Positions 7,224 through 16,147 of a stretch of 35,802 nucleotides of DNA are shown here, one piece after another (the first letter of the stretch is position 1; each line of letters starts with the position of its first letter). Source of the stretch: an uncultured Clostridia bacterium (lineage in GTDB: Bacteria; Bacillota; Clostridia; UBA1381); contig CALXWJ010000023.1 of NCBI GenBank assembly GCA_944392335.1, forward strand, positions 1-35,802, in the 5' to 3' direction. Made by a program: the position numbers and the translations under genes. Under the pieces are notes generated by a model that was given only the letters and a program-made list of their open reading frames with translations, had not been told where the DNA came from and searched no databases.

Positions 7224-7904
7224 ATGAAAATTATTGAAAGTGAAAAAAGTGAAAAATATCTTGGTTATCGGCTTTATATTCCGGATAATATGAGTGACGA
7301 ACTTCCTCTTCTGATTTACTTACACGGTGCAGGGGAGAGAGGAGTGCGCAGGGCACAATTGGAACATTTGGAACGCAATGGTGTACCGCGTATTATAAAA
7401 GAGGGCAGAGAAATAGATGCTATTGTTCTGTGTCCGCAATGTCCTGAAATGTTTGTATGGAACAATATTGTTGTTGATTTAAAAAAACTGATTGATAACA
7501 TAATTGAGCAATACCGAATAAAAAAAGACAGAATATGCATTACCGGTTCGAGTATGGGAGGATATGGTACATGGGAAATGGGCATGACATTCCCTGGTTT
7601 TTTCTCGGCAATTGCTCCTGTTAGTGGCGGAGGAATGGAATGGCGTGCTCAGAAATTGGTTAATACACCTGTCCGGGCATATCATGGTGCAGATGATGAT
7701 GCTGTAAAACCTATCAATTCAAAAATGATGGTTGATAAAATTCAAGAGGCGGGTGGCTCTGCAAAATTTTGCCTTTTACAAGGCTTTGGACATGGTGATG
7801 GTATTTATGAAGCATATAAAAATCAAAACTTGATTGAATGGATATTAAAACAGAGAAGAACAAATTTTGATATTGTTGAAGAAGTGGCGTCAAGTTGGTT
7901 TTGA
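7224..7904 (+). CDS. Alpha/beta hydrolase, esterase/peptidase-like
   Basis: This 226-residue alpha/beta hydrolase lacks a signal peptide. The oxyanion region is LPLLIYLHGAGERG. The nucleophile is Ser110 in GSSMGGYGTWE. Acid candidates lie in HGADDDAVKP (around Asp157-159) and the catalytic His is His190 in GFGHGDG. This layout matches the COG4099/PHB-depolymerase-like and CE1-like esterases that remove acyl groups from sugars, though small prolyl-oligopeptidase-like enzymes share it. It is first in an operon with a GH28-like protein and a permease. AGGAGG lies at 7209-7214 region ahead of the ATG. Its role would be de-esterifying imported oligosaccharides, by inference from context. Confidence 0.85.
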   Translation: MKIIESEKSEKYLGYRLYIPDNMSDELPLLIYLHGAGERGVRRAQLEHLERNGVPRIIKEGREIDAIVLCPQCPEMFVWNNIVVDLKKLIDNIIEQYRIKKDRICITGSSMGGYGTWEMGMTFPGFFSAIAPVSGGGMEWRAQKLVNTPVRAYHGADDDAVKPINSKMMVDKIQEAGGSAKFCLLQGFGHGDGIYEAYKNQNLIEWILKQRRTNFDIVEEVASSWF

Positions 7905-7961
7905 TAGATGAATTACGAGTCTATCAATGCAGTTTTGCTGTTGTAAAGTCAGCAAAAATGC
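7901..7961 (+). other. Intercistronic hairpins after the hydrolase gene
   Basis: TTGATAGA (7901-7908) pairs with TCTATCAA (7920-7927) across the stop codon. GCAGTTTTGCTG (7929-7940) pairs with CAGCAAAAATGC (7950-7961) with one mismatch. Neither has a T tail. They may protect or separate the mRNA segments of the operon rather than end transcription. Confidence 0.4.
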
Positions 7962-8001
7962 TTTGCTATATAAAACAAATTTTACGAAAGAAGGATTAAA
8001 A

Positions 8002-9360
8002 ATGGAGATTAAAGCTTCGATGGGGCGTTATACTGTTTACGCCAGCGAGTATTTAAAATTGGACAGCGATGTACTGTCGGGAGGAGGAACAGATGAAACA
8101 GAGATACTTCAAAGTATTTTGGACAAAGCACCGGAATGGGGAAGTTTGCATCTTATAATGGACGGAGCGGCGCTCATAAGGGGGATTGAGGTGCACTCAA
8201 ACACTACTATAGAGTGTATTAACAGTAGCTGCGGATTTTTCCTGAAAGCAGGCTCTGACGATGCAGTTATAAAAAATCATGATATTTCGGAAACAGAAAT
8301 AAAAAATGTAAATATAACTCTAAAAGGTGGAACGTATAATCAGAATTGTCTTAATCAAGGCATGACCCCTCCGACTGAAAAACAATTGCCAAAAGGGCGG
8401 GGGTGCTCGGAAATGCTTACTTGTATGAGATTTTTTGGCGTTCGCAATTTAGTTATGGATGGTGTTACAATTTGTGATCAAAAGCGTTATGCACTGCTTA
8501 TGGGAAATTGGAAAAATGTATATATGAACAACATAAATATACCGCTTCCGCATATAGTAAAAGAGACAAATCAGGACGGTCTGCATTTTCATGGACCCGG
8601 TCAGAACCTAAGACTTAAGAACATTTATGGTCGAGGCGGTGATGATTTCATAGCGATAAATACTGATGAAGGAGACAATGTTTCGTCTATACGTGATGTC
8701 CTGATAGACGGGGTTATATTGCATGATGGTGCACACCAGGCAATTCGTCTTTTATGCAGAGATAAGGGTGTACTTGAAAATGTCACAATAAAGAATGTTA
8801 TGGGAAGCGTACGATGCTGCGGTTTTTATATAAATCCGTGGTTTAACTTCGAGCACCCTGAAGCAAAAGGCGGTCTTTTTAAGAATATCTATATTGAAAA
8901 TGTCAGATTGAAACAAGCAGATAATTTATTTGAAAGAATCCAGCCATTTATATTCTGCTTGGGCGGAAATATAAGAAATATAACAATTAAAGATGTATGT
9001 GCAGAGTCAGATAGTGATGAATTCAGACTCCTTACCGTAAGAGAGGGCGGTGGATATTTAAGCCATGTATATGAAGGAATGACTCCGACTCACATAGAAG
9101 ATTTAACCGTAGACGGAGTGTACGTTACAGACGGCGGACTCGGCAATGCAAAAGAGCATTTATTTGAAATTGAAGGAAATGCAAGGGTTGACAGAATAAA
9201 ACTCAGCAATATAAGTGCACATTCGGCAAAACCGGCGGAGGCACTTATCGGTATAACTGATAAGCCTGATGTTGGAGAAATCAGACTTGAATCGGTTTAT
9301 GCGGAAAATTTTTCGGAGCTTGTACGCGGAAAATGCAGAAAATTAACGGTTAAAGAATAA
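8002..9360 (+). CDS. GH28-like parallel beta-helix protein (polygalacturonase-like)
   Basis: This 452-residue protein has the repeated beta-strand pattern of a right-handed parallel beta-helix (for example VRNLVMDGVTI, LRLKNIYGRGGDDF, IRDVLIDGVIL). GH28 active-site features are partly visible: NQDG in place of NTDG (Asp192), GDD (Asp214-215), and GAHQAIRLL where GHG and RIK normally stand (His245, Arg249). The three acids are kept, so hydrolysis of a galacturonic-acid-like or rhamnose linkage is plausible, but the substrate pocket is altered. No signal peptide is present, which suggests an intracellular oligosaccharide enzyme. The start at 8002 follows GAAGGA; an upstream in-frame ATG at 7927 lacks such a site and lies in the hairpin region. 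Confidence 0.8.
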   Translation: MEIKASMGRYTVYASEYLKLDSDVLSGGGTDETEILQSILDKAPEWGSLHLIMDGAALIRGIEVHSNTTIECINSSCGFFLKAGSDDAVIKNHDISETEIKNVNITLKGGTYNQNCLNQGMTPPTEKQLPKGRGCSEMLTCMRFFGVRNLVMDGVTICDQKRYALLMGNWKNVYMNNINIPLPHIVKETNQDGLHFHGPGQNLRLKNIYGRGGDDFIAINTDEGDNVSSIRDVLIDGVILHDGAHQAIRLLCRDKGVLENVTIKNVMGSVRCCGFYINPWFNFEHPEAKGGLFKNIYIENVRLKQADNLFERIQPFIFCLGGNIRNITIKDVCAESDSDEFRLLTVREGGGYLSHVYEGMTPTHIEDLTVDGVYVTDGGLGNAKEHLFEIEGNARVDRIKLSNISAHSAKPAEALIGITDKPDVGEIRLESVYAENFSELVRGKCRKLTVKE

Positions 9361-9377
9361 TAGAGGGTGTATATAGT

Positions 9378-10250
9378 ATGGGCTCATATATAATAATTAT
9401 TGTTGCAGATATTCTTTTGGCTGTTGGATTTGTGCTGCAAAAAGAATATGAAAATAATGCGGGTGCGAGTATGCGTTCGGGCTTAGTTTATAATTTATTT
9501 ACAGGAATATTTACGGTTGTTGCCTTTTATGTTATAAGCGGATTCAGGATAAGTTTTTCGTGGTATTCTTTCTTGATGGCGTCGGGAATGTTTATTTTTA
9601 ACTTTGCATATCTTTTGACGGGATTTAAAATTATGAAGTATGGCAATATGTCTATGTATACCATTTTCCTGATGGCAGGCGGAATGTTGGTTCCGTATAT
9701 ATGGGGTGTTGCGTTTTTGGGGGAGAAAGTCTCGACGCTGAGGATTATAGGATGCATTGTAATTGTTGTTGCTATATTTATAAGCGATTTTGATAAAAAT
9801 CAAAAGATTGATAAAAAAATATGGCTTTGCATTGCTGTGTTTTTCATGAATGGTGCGGTGAGTGTAATAAGCAAAATGCATCAGATAAACGATGTATATA
9901 AAACGGTTTCATCTGAGAATTTTGTGTTTTGGAGTGCGGTTGCAAGAACTATAGTCTGCGGAGTATCAATGCTTATTTTAAAACCGCGAAAGACAGAAAA
10001 TGTTGCAAATTTATTCTGCGGCAAAAATTGGCTGATATTTTTTGCTTCGGCAGTTGTTGGTGGGGTTTCTTATGTTTGCCAACTTAACGGTGCGGTGAAT
10101 ATTCCGGCAACGGTGCTTTATCCTCTTATAACGGGAGGAACTGTTATCTTATCGGTTGTAGCTGACAGGATTGTATTTAAGACAAAGCTTACCAAACAAC
10201 AGTACATAGGAACAGCAATGTGCTTTGTCGGGACGTGTTTGTTTTTATAA
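9378..10250 (+). CDS. DMT/EamA-type permease
   Basis: This 290-residue membrane protein has about ten hydrophobic helices in two repeated halves. It shares GGMLVPYIWG, FMNGAVSVISKMHQ and IPATVLYPLITGG with the permease at 1626-2477, marking a paralogous pair in two separate sugar operons. It starts 17 bases after the GH28-like gene and is followed by a strong terminator, so it ends the operon. It is the only transporter gene of this operon; no ABC or PTS genes are present. Uptake or export of a breakdown product is inferred. Confidence 0.85.
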   Translation: MGSYIIIIVADILLAVGFVLQKEYENNAGASMRSGLVYNLFTGIFTVVAFYVISGFRISFSWYSFLMASGMFIFNFAYLLTGFKIMKYGNMSMYTIFLMAGGMLVPYIWGVAFLGEKVSTLRIIGCIVIVVAIFISDFDKNQKIDKKIWLCIAVFFMNGAVSVISKMHQINDVYKTVSSENFVFWSAVARTIVCGVSMLILKPRKTENVANLFCGKNWLIFFASAVVGGVSYVCQLNGAVNIPATVLYPLITGGTVILSVVADRIVFKTKLTKQQYIGTAMCFVGTCLFL

Positions 10251-10257
10251 AATTACC

Positions 10258-10301
10258 AAAAAAGTCATCAGTGTATAAAATTATGCGCAGATGACTTTTT
10301 T
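10258..10301. terminator. Bidirectional terminator between convergent genes
   Basis: AAAAAAGTCATC (10258-10269) pairs perfectly with GATGACTTTTTT (10290-10301), giving a T run on either strand. It serves both the permease operon (plus) and the AraC gene (minus), whose stop is at 10311. Confidence 0.85.
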
Positions 10302-10310
10302 TGTATATTC

Positions 10311-11153
10311 TTAATTAATGTATTTTATATTTTTTCTGTACTGTGACGGTGTGACGCTGTATTTTTCCTTAAATTGCTTATGAAACCATGACATATTCTC
10401 AAATCCGCAGGAAAAACAGATTTCCGTTACTGATAAATTGCTGCTGTATAGCATATTTGCGGCATATTCAAGCCTTAAATCCGCTATATACTGAGTTGGG
10501 GTGACATTGTAATATTGTTTTAAAGAACGAGCAAGATGTTCATAACTTTTCCCTGATACTTCGATCATTCTGTTTAGCCCGGCAATGAAGTTGATAGGTT
10601 TTTTCATTTTTTGATAAGCTACCTCAAGCCATATCGGAACAGCATAAGCATCTTCGGAATAATTGAAAAAGTATTGAGAAAATATCTGAAACAAAACAAT
10701 ACGAAATTCCATATGTAACGATATAATGTCTTTTTCATGACTCAGATTTAAAAGAGAATAAAATAATGAATCCTTCTTTTTTTGCGAAAGGATTGTCATG
10801 GGAGGAAAGGAAGTGTTTAAGAGAGAGGTGTATGGAAAGGCTTCCCCTAAATACTCGAATAATGCGTTAAAGTGTTGCTTTGTAAAAGCAAGATTGATAA
10901 ACTCAAAGCTATTTCCGTCGGCACTTTGATAATTATGAACATCACGGTCGCGTACAAAAAGCAAGTAACCGTCACGAATAATATTTGTCTGTGAGTTGAC
11001 CGTATGAGCAACATTGCCTTTTAAAATCAAAAAGAGCTCATAATAGTCATGATAGTGCAGTTTAAAGCGTTCAGTGTTACTTTTTACATATCTGCATAAA
11101 AATCCTGTTTGAGGGTTGGTGTGTTTTGAGGCTTTTAATAATTTTGCTTCCAT
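10311..11153 (-). CDS. AraC-family regulator, candidate activator of the flanking operons
   Basis: This 280-residue protein has an N-terminal cupin (FKLHYHDYYELFLILKG with its HYHDYYE metal/ligand-type motif, then GYLLFVRDRDVHNYQ). The C-terminal AraC domain has two helix-turn-helix units, around SYEHLARSLKQYYNVTPTQY and SVTEICFSCGFENMSWFHK, closing with SVTPSQYRK. The gene is monocistronic, with its own promoter and a shared terminator. It lies between two operons whose promoters carry the same 21-bp-spaced repeats, so it is the best local candidate to bind them. No clear Shine-Dalgarno site sits at the normal distance from the ATG; GGAGGAAAG is about 33 bases upstream. Confidence 0.9.
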   Translation of the reverse strand: MEAKLLKASKHTNPQTGFLCRYVKSNTERFKLHYHDYYELFLILKGNVAHTVNSQTNIIRDGYLLFVRDRDVHNYQSADGNSFEFINLAFTKQHFNALFEYLGEAFPYTSLLNTSFPPMTILSQKKKDSLFYSLLNLSHEKDIISLHMEFRIVLFQIFSQYFFNYSEDAYAVPIWLEVAYQKMKKPINFIAGLNRMIEVSGKSYEHLARSLKQYYNVTPTQYIADLRLEYAANMLYSSNLSVTEICFSCGFENMSWFHKQFKEKYSVTPSQYRKNIKYIN

Positions 11154-11225
11154 AAGACAGTTTTTTGTATTATAATTTTAATACTTTCCTCCGTACTGAA
11201 AAGATATTTTTTATTTGATAATGCT

Positions 11226-11254
11226 ATTATACAACAAAAATAAAGTAGTGTCAA
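11226..11254 (-). promoter_or_regulatory. Promoter of the AraC gene at 10311
   Basis: On the minus strand TTGACA (11249-11254) and TATAAT (11226-11231) are both consensus and are spaced by 17 bases. Such a promoter suggests strong constitutive expression. It leaves a leader of about 65 bases with a GGAGGAAAG word far from the ATG. Confidence 0.75.
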
Positions 11255-11405
11255 TATTTTGGCCCTAAAAAGAAAAGTTGTTTTTTGCAGGTTTTTTTGA
11301 GTAAAAGTGTTTGTTAAATCCTTAGATTTTAATGAAAATATTGGTAAATTTATCGGAGAAGTTAAAAATAAAATATTATTTGTAGCATGTGTTTTTTTGT
11401 GTATA

Positions 11406-11467
11406 TCATTATACTACACAAAAATATCATTATGCGACTTGTATTCACATACACGGTACCATATAAT
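11406..11467 (+). promoter_or_regulatory. Promoter and paired operator of the 11520-30119 operon
   Basis: TCATTATAC (11406-11414) and TCATTATGC (11427-11435) are direct repeats 21 bases apart. The sequence continues as GACTTGTA with a -35 box TTGTAT (11439-11444), a 17-base spacer and TATAAT (11462-11467). Distances are the same, base for base, as at 7103-7164, and the surrounding words are also close. This is strong evidence for one regulator of both operons. Confidence 0.78.
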
Positions 11468-11519
11468 ATAATTAAGATATTCGGATTAGTTTCCGTACTA
11501 ATGATTATGAGGTGCTTGT

Positions 11520-14516
11520 ATGAAAAAACAAAATACTGATTTCAGAGAAAAAAAGATTCAAAAAATGGTACGGCTTTTGAAAGAAAAAGCTATGATTGAT
11601 GAAAAAGATATTGATTTTGAATATATTGGGTGTGGGGAATATAAAAAAAGTAATACACCGCCTGCATTGTCGGACAATTGGAGGTTGTTCTTGAAGGGGG
11701 CTCGTTTAGAGGGCGTGGACAGGCATTTTTGGCTGCATTTGAAGATAGACGCAGTTGAAAAACAAGACGGAAAAGAACTGAGATTTTCTTTGAAAACAGG
11801 AAGAGAAGGACAGTGGGATCCAAAGAATCCGCAGTGTATAGTGTATGTAAACGGCAAAACAGAGCAAGCCTTTGACACAAATCATACATGGCTTCCTTTG
11901 GAGTTTGAAACCGACTATGATATTTATATTTATCTCTACACCGGAATGATAGGTGGATATTTTGATGTCTTACCGAGTATTCAAATCATAGATTTAGCGA
12001 TAGAGGGTCTTTTTTATGATATAAATGTACCGTATCTGTGTATGGAGGAATATAAAAAGGATGATTATAACTATATAAAAATAAGGGATTGCCTGGACAA
12101 AGCGTTGGTATGTCTGGATTTGAGAGAAATATATTCAGAAGAATTTTACGAAAGCGTCAGAAAAACATCGGAATATCTGCGTGACGAATTTTACGGTAAG
12201 TTATGCGGCGAGAATAACATATGCGTAAGCTGTATCGGGCATACGCATATTGATATTGCATGGCAGTGGACGGTTGCACAAACAAAGGAAAAGGCACAGA
12301 GGACGTTTTCAACGGTTATAAATATGATGAAAAGATATGAAGAATATTCGTTTATGTCGAGTCAGCCGCAGCTGTATCAGTATGTAAAGGAAAATGATCC
12401 TGAGTTATATGAAAAAATAAAAGAAAAGATAAAAGAGGGACGCTGGGAACCGGAGGGCGGAATGTGGATTGAAGCCGATACAAACCTTGTAAGCGGCGAA
12501 AGTCTTATACGTCAGATTATTTTCGGCAAAAGATTCATGAGGGAGGAATTTGGAAAAGACAGCAGAATTCTATGGCTTCCGGATGTATTCGGTTATAGCG
12601 GTGCATTGCCGCAGATAATGAAAAAAAGCGGAATAGATTACTTCTTTACAAGCAAAATGGCATGGAACAGAACAAATGCGATGCCAAATGATATTTTCCT
12701 TTGGGAGGGCATTGACGGCAGCAAAGTGTTTGCAAATCTTTTATGGAATTATGCTCAGCATATTACACCGGACTTTGTTCTGCAAACATGGGAAAAATAT
12801 AAGAATAAGTCGTATAACGATAACCCTGTTATGACTTTTGGATACGGTGACGGCGGCGGCGGCCCGACATATGAGATGATGGAAAATTACAGACGTCTAA
12901 AGTATGGGATCCCCGGTATGCCGAAGGTAAAATTGGACAAGGCTGAGGATTATTTTGAAAAAACCGAGGAAAAGTTTTATAAAAACTCTGAAGAGCTTTG
13001 CCGAACACCTAAGTGGGTCGGAGAGATGTATTTTGAAATGCACAGAGGCACATATACTTCGATGGCGAAGAACAAAAAGAACAACAGAATGAGCGAGTTG
13101 CTTTACTTAAAAGCGGAGGCGCTTTCTGTAGCAGATATGATTTTGTGCGGCGGTGTATATCCGGAGGAGAATCTTCGTAAAAATCAGCAGACCATATTGT
13201 TGAATCAATTCCACGATATAATTCCGGGATCTTCTATTAAGGAAGTGTATGACGTTACTGATTTGGAATATGAACGGATTTTATCGGATGCAAACAAAAT
13301 TGCAGAGGAAAAGCTGAGCAATATAAAAGCAGATATTGCAACCGAAGGGGGCATTTGGGTATATAACGCAACACCGTTTGAGGTGAGTGATTATATAAAG
13401 GTAGATGACGAGCTTTACTTTGCACAAGATATTCCCGCTCATGGCTGGAGGGTGATAGACGATAAACCTGTGAAATGGGATATAAAGGTGAGCAAGAATT
13501 GTATTGAGAATGATTGCGTAAAGGTTTTGTTTGACGAGAGCTATCATATAATTTCAATTTATGACAAAATAGAAAAACGTGAGGTTATAGCCGAAGGGGA
13601 AAAGGCAAATTGCATTGAAATTTTTGAAGATTATCCGGATAATTATGATGCATGGGAGATATGCGATTATTACAGACAAAAGATGTGGATTGCCGATGAT
13701 GTTTCAAAGGTCGCATTGCTCGAAAATGGGATAAGGGTGGAGAGAAAATACAGACATTCAAAAATAACTCAGGACATTACTGTAAGAAATGGCTCTAAAA
13801 GAATAGACTTTGCAACGACAGTTGATTGGCAAGAGGATCATGTCATGATGAAAGCGGCGTTTCCGATAGATATTCATTCACAATATGCGACATATGACAT
13901 TCAGTTCGGAAATCTTGAAAGACCGACGCATAAAAATACAAGTTGGGACGAGGTAAAATTTGAGGTATGTGCGCACAAATGGGCGGATTTATCTGAAAGC
14001 GGATTTGGTGTCAGTCTGCTAAATGACTGTAAATATGGCTATAGCATTGAAGACAATGTGATGGAAATAACTCTTTTAAAATCCGCGACATATCCCAATC
14101 CTGTAGCGGACAGGGGTATAAATACATTCACATATTCGCTCTATCCGCATACGGGAGATTACAGAAGAGGTAAAACGGTGCGTGAGGGATATATCTTGAA
14201 TCAGCCGCTTTCGGGATATCGGATAGAAAAAAATACGGGAGCAATTTCGGATTGCTACTCTATAGCAAAGAGTGATTGTGAAAATGTTGTTGTTGAAACA
14301 ATAAAAAAAGCAGAGGATGATAGTTCGGTTATTGTCAGACTGTATGAAACATATAATCAGAAGTCCGATGCACAGATAAGTGTGGGATTTGATTTCAAAG
14401 AGGTTTATTTGTGCGATATGTTGGAAAACAACTTGGAAAAAATAGAGTCGGAAAATAATGCGGTTAAAATTAAAGTTAAAAATTTTGAAATAATAACATT
14501 GAAGTTTATTATCTAA
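11520..14516 (+). CDS. GH38 alpha-mannosidase-like glycosidase
   Basis: This 998-residue protein has the family layout: an N-terminal domain, the GH38 catalytic domain, then the all-beta C-terminal region. The zinc site begins with HTHIDIAW (His241, Asp245). The nucleophile is Asp355 in LWLPDVFGYSGALPQIMKK, and NQFHDIIPGSS supplies a further His. Bacterial members hydrolyse alpha-mannosides and related sugars. No signal peptide is present, so it acts in the cytoplasm on imported oligosaccharides. It is the first gene of the large operon; GAGGTG lies at 11509-11514. The exact sugar specificity cannot be read from the sequence. Confidence 0.92.
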   Translation: MKKQNTDFREKKIQKMVRLLKEKAMIDEKDIDFEYIGCGEYKKSNTPPALSDNWRLFLKGARLEGVDRHFWLHLKIDAVEKQDGKELRFSLKTGREGQWDPKNPQCIVYVNGKTEQAFDTNHTWLPLEFETDYDIYIYLYTGMIGGYFDVLPSIQIIDLAIEGLFYDINVPYLCMEEYKKDDYNYIKIRDCLDKALVCLDLREIYSEEFYESVRKTSEYLRDEFYGKLCGENNICVSCIGHTHIDIAWQWTVAQTKEKAQRTFSTVINMMKRYEEYSFMSSQPQLYQYVKENDPELYEKIKEKIKEGRWEPEGGMWIEADTNLVSGESLIRQIIFGKRFMREEFGKDSRILWLPDVFGYSGALPQIMKKSGIDYFFTSKMAWNRTNAMPNDIFLWEGIDGSKVFANLLWNYAQHITPDFVLQTWEKYKNKSYNDNPVMTFGYGDGGGGPTYEMMENYRRLKYGIPGMPKVKLDKAEDYFEKTEEKFYKNSEELCRTPKWVGEMYFEMHRGTYTSMAKNKKNNRMSELLYLKAEALSVADMILCGGVYPEENLRKNQQTILLNQFHDIIPGSSIKEVYDVTDLEYERILSDANKIAEEKLSNIKADIATEGGIWVYNATPFEVSDYIKVDDELYFAQDIPAHGWRVIDDKPVKWDIKVSKNCIENDCVKVLFDESYHIISIYDKIEKREVIAEGEKANCIEIFEDYPDNYDAWEICDYYRQKMWIADDVSKVALLENGIRVERKYRHSKITQDITVRNGSKRIDFATTVDWQEDHVMMKAAFPIDIHSQYATYDIQFGNLERPTHKNTSWDEVKFEVCAHKWADLSESGFGVSLLNDCKYGYSIEDNVMEITLLKSATYPNPVADRGINTFTYSLYPHTGDYRRGKTVREGYILNQPLSGYRIEKNTGAISDCYSIAKSDCENVVVETIKKAEDDSSVIVRLYETYNQKSDAQISVGFDFKEVYLCDMLENNLEKIESENNAVKIKVKNFEIITLKFII

Positions 14517-14527
14517 GGAAAGGCGGG

Positions 14528-16123
14528 ATGAAAATGATAAAATTAAGCGAGAAAAAGGATGCAAAACTGTTTGGGGACACTATATTTAATTCAATTTCGG
14601 TCGGGAGTGCATATGAAATGCTTCGGCATGACGTCATGGAACACTTGCGGCAGATACAGTCTGAGCTGCACTTTAAATATTGTAGATTTCATGGGCTTTT
14701 TCATGACAATATGGCAGTTGTGAAGCGTTTGGCAAACGGAACAATAGCTTATCAGTGGCATCAGATAGACAAGCTTACCGATTATATGCTGTCAGTCGGA
14801 TTAAAACCGTTTTTTCAGTTGGGAGCTATGCCGGAAGAGCTGGCATCAAGACATGATTTTTATGCATTCGCCTGGAAAATGAATACAAGTGCACCGAGAG
14901 ATTATGATGAGTGGGGAGATCTTATTGAAAATTTTGTAAGACATATTGTGCAAAGATATGGCTTGGAAGAAGTTAAGACTTGGTATTTTGAGGTGTGGAA
15001 TGAGCCGAATGTAGGAAATGATGCGGGCGGTTTTTGGCCGAAAAGCCTCGGAATGAAAGAATACATGGAGAAGCTCTATACATATGCCGCATATGCAGTT
15101 AAGCGTGTTGATAAAGATTTGAGGGTGGGCGGACCTTCAACCGCGGGAGGCGCATATATAAGTGAGATGATAGATTATTGCGCAAAAAACGATGTGCCGA
15201 TTGATTTTATTACAACTCATGCGTATCCCTTGGGAGAGCAGTGTGAATATCGGGGTGAAAATAAATCGCCGTATAAAACAGGAGAATACTTAAAGGAACG
15301 TTTTCGTGAGGTTAAGGAAGCGGTGGAGAACTCTGTTATGCCGAAACTTGAAATACATTGGACAGAATGGAACACAATGTCTGCACCGAACGAAGAAAAA
15401 ATTATATGGCTTTGTAATAAATGTATTGATAACCTTTTTGGGGGCGCGTGTGTTGTGAGGAATATGCTCGGGGTAAGAGATTACTGTAATTCTGCGGCAT
15501 ATTGGGTCGCAAGTGATATATTCTCGGAAAACAGACAGGCACACAGCGTATTTTCTTGCACATATGGATTGGTAACTATCCGTGGAATAAATAAGGCGAC
15601 ATATAATGCGTATAAGCTTTTAAGAAAGATGCGCGGCAATGTTATGGATTGTGAAAAAGAAGGAGGTTTCGGACTCGGATGCGGAATCACTGCCGCAAGT
15701 GAAAAAGGGGTGATACGGGCAATTGCCTATAATCAACATTTTCTTGAGATTGAAAGCCAGCCGGATTGGAATGATGAGTTACAAATTCAGGTAGAAGATG
15801 ACGGAGAATATGTTATAACAAGTGCAAAAATAGAGAAATATCATGGGAGTGCATATGAGGCATGGCTCAATATGGGTTCACCAAATGATGTATCACCTAT
15901 GCAGGAGGAATATTTAAGAGCAGCAAGTACGATGAATTATCATTGCGATGTTAAAAAGGCGGAAAACGGAATTTTAAGGACGGGATTTTCCTTGAAACCC
16001 GATGAAGTAATCTATATTGAGGTGCAGAAAAAGGGAATTGAGGCAGTGCCAAGAGATATGTCACCTGCCGAGATGGAGGCATGGAATGAAAATGTAATGT
16101 ATCCGGAGCATGAGGAAATATAA
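14528..16123 (+). CDS. GH39-like glycosidase
   Basis: This 531-residue protein has a (beta/alpha)8 catalytic domain of the GH39 type (beta-xylosidase/alpha-iduronidase family). The acid/base is Glu159 in VWNEPN and the nucleophile is Glu280 in HWTEWNT; FITTHAYP lies between. A C-terminal beta domain follows, as in the family. No signal peptide is present. It starts 11 bases after the GH38 gene. ATG codons at 14528 and 14534 are both possible, with AGGAAAGGCGGG just upstream. Members hydrolyse xylosides, arabinosides or other glycosides, and the precise substrate is not clear. Confidence 0.88.
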   Translation: MKMIKLSEKKDAKLFGDTIFNSISVGSAYEMLRHDVMEHLRQIQSELHFKYCRFHGLFHDNMAVVKRLANGTIAYQWHQIDKLTDYMLSVGLKPFFQLGAMPEELASRHDFYAFAWKMNTSAPRDYDEWGDLIENFVRHIVQRYGLEEVKTWYFEVWNEPNVGNDAGGFWPKSLGMKEYMEKLYTYAAYAVKRVDKDLRVGGPSTAGGAYISEMIDYCAKNDVPIDFITTHAYPLGEQCEYRGENKSPYKTGEYLKERFREVKEAVENSVMPKLEIHWTEWNTMSAPNEEKIIWLCNKCIDNLFGGACVVRNMLGVRDYCNSAAYWVASDIFSENRQAHSVFSCTYGLVTIRGINKATYNAYKLLRKMRGNVMDCEKEGGFGLGCGITAASEKGVIRAIAYNQHFLEIESQPDWNDELQIQVEDDGEYVITSAKIEKYHGSAYEAWLNMGSPNDVSPMQEEYLRAASTMNYHCDVKKAENGILRTGFSLKPDEVIYIEVQKKGIEAVPRDMSPAEMEAWNENVMYPEHEEI

Positions 16124-16147
16124 AAAAAGAAAGGAATGATTATAAAA

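Larger units (their letters stand above)
11154..11519. other. Regulatory gap between the AraC gene and the GH38 operon
   Basis: This 366-base region carries the minus-strand AraC promoter and the plus-strand operon promoter with its operator repeats. The AT-rich stretch between about 11255 and 11405 shows no gene and no strong hairpin. Confidence 0.6.

Noticed and set aside
7927-8001. 25-residue N-terminal extension of the GH28-like protein
   Set aside because: The upstream ATG has no Shine-Dalgarno site and lies across hairpins, whereas GAAGGA fits the ATG at 8002.
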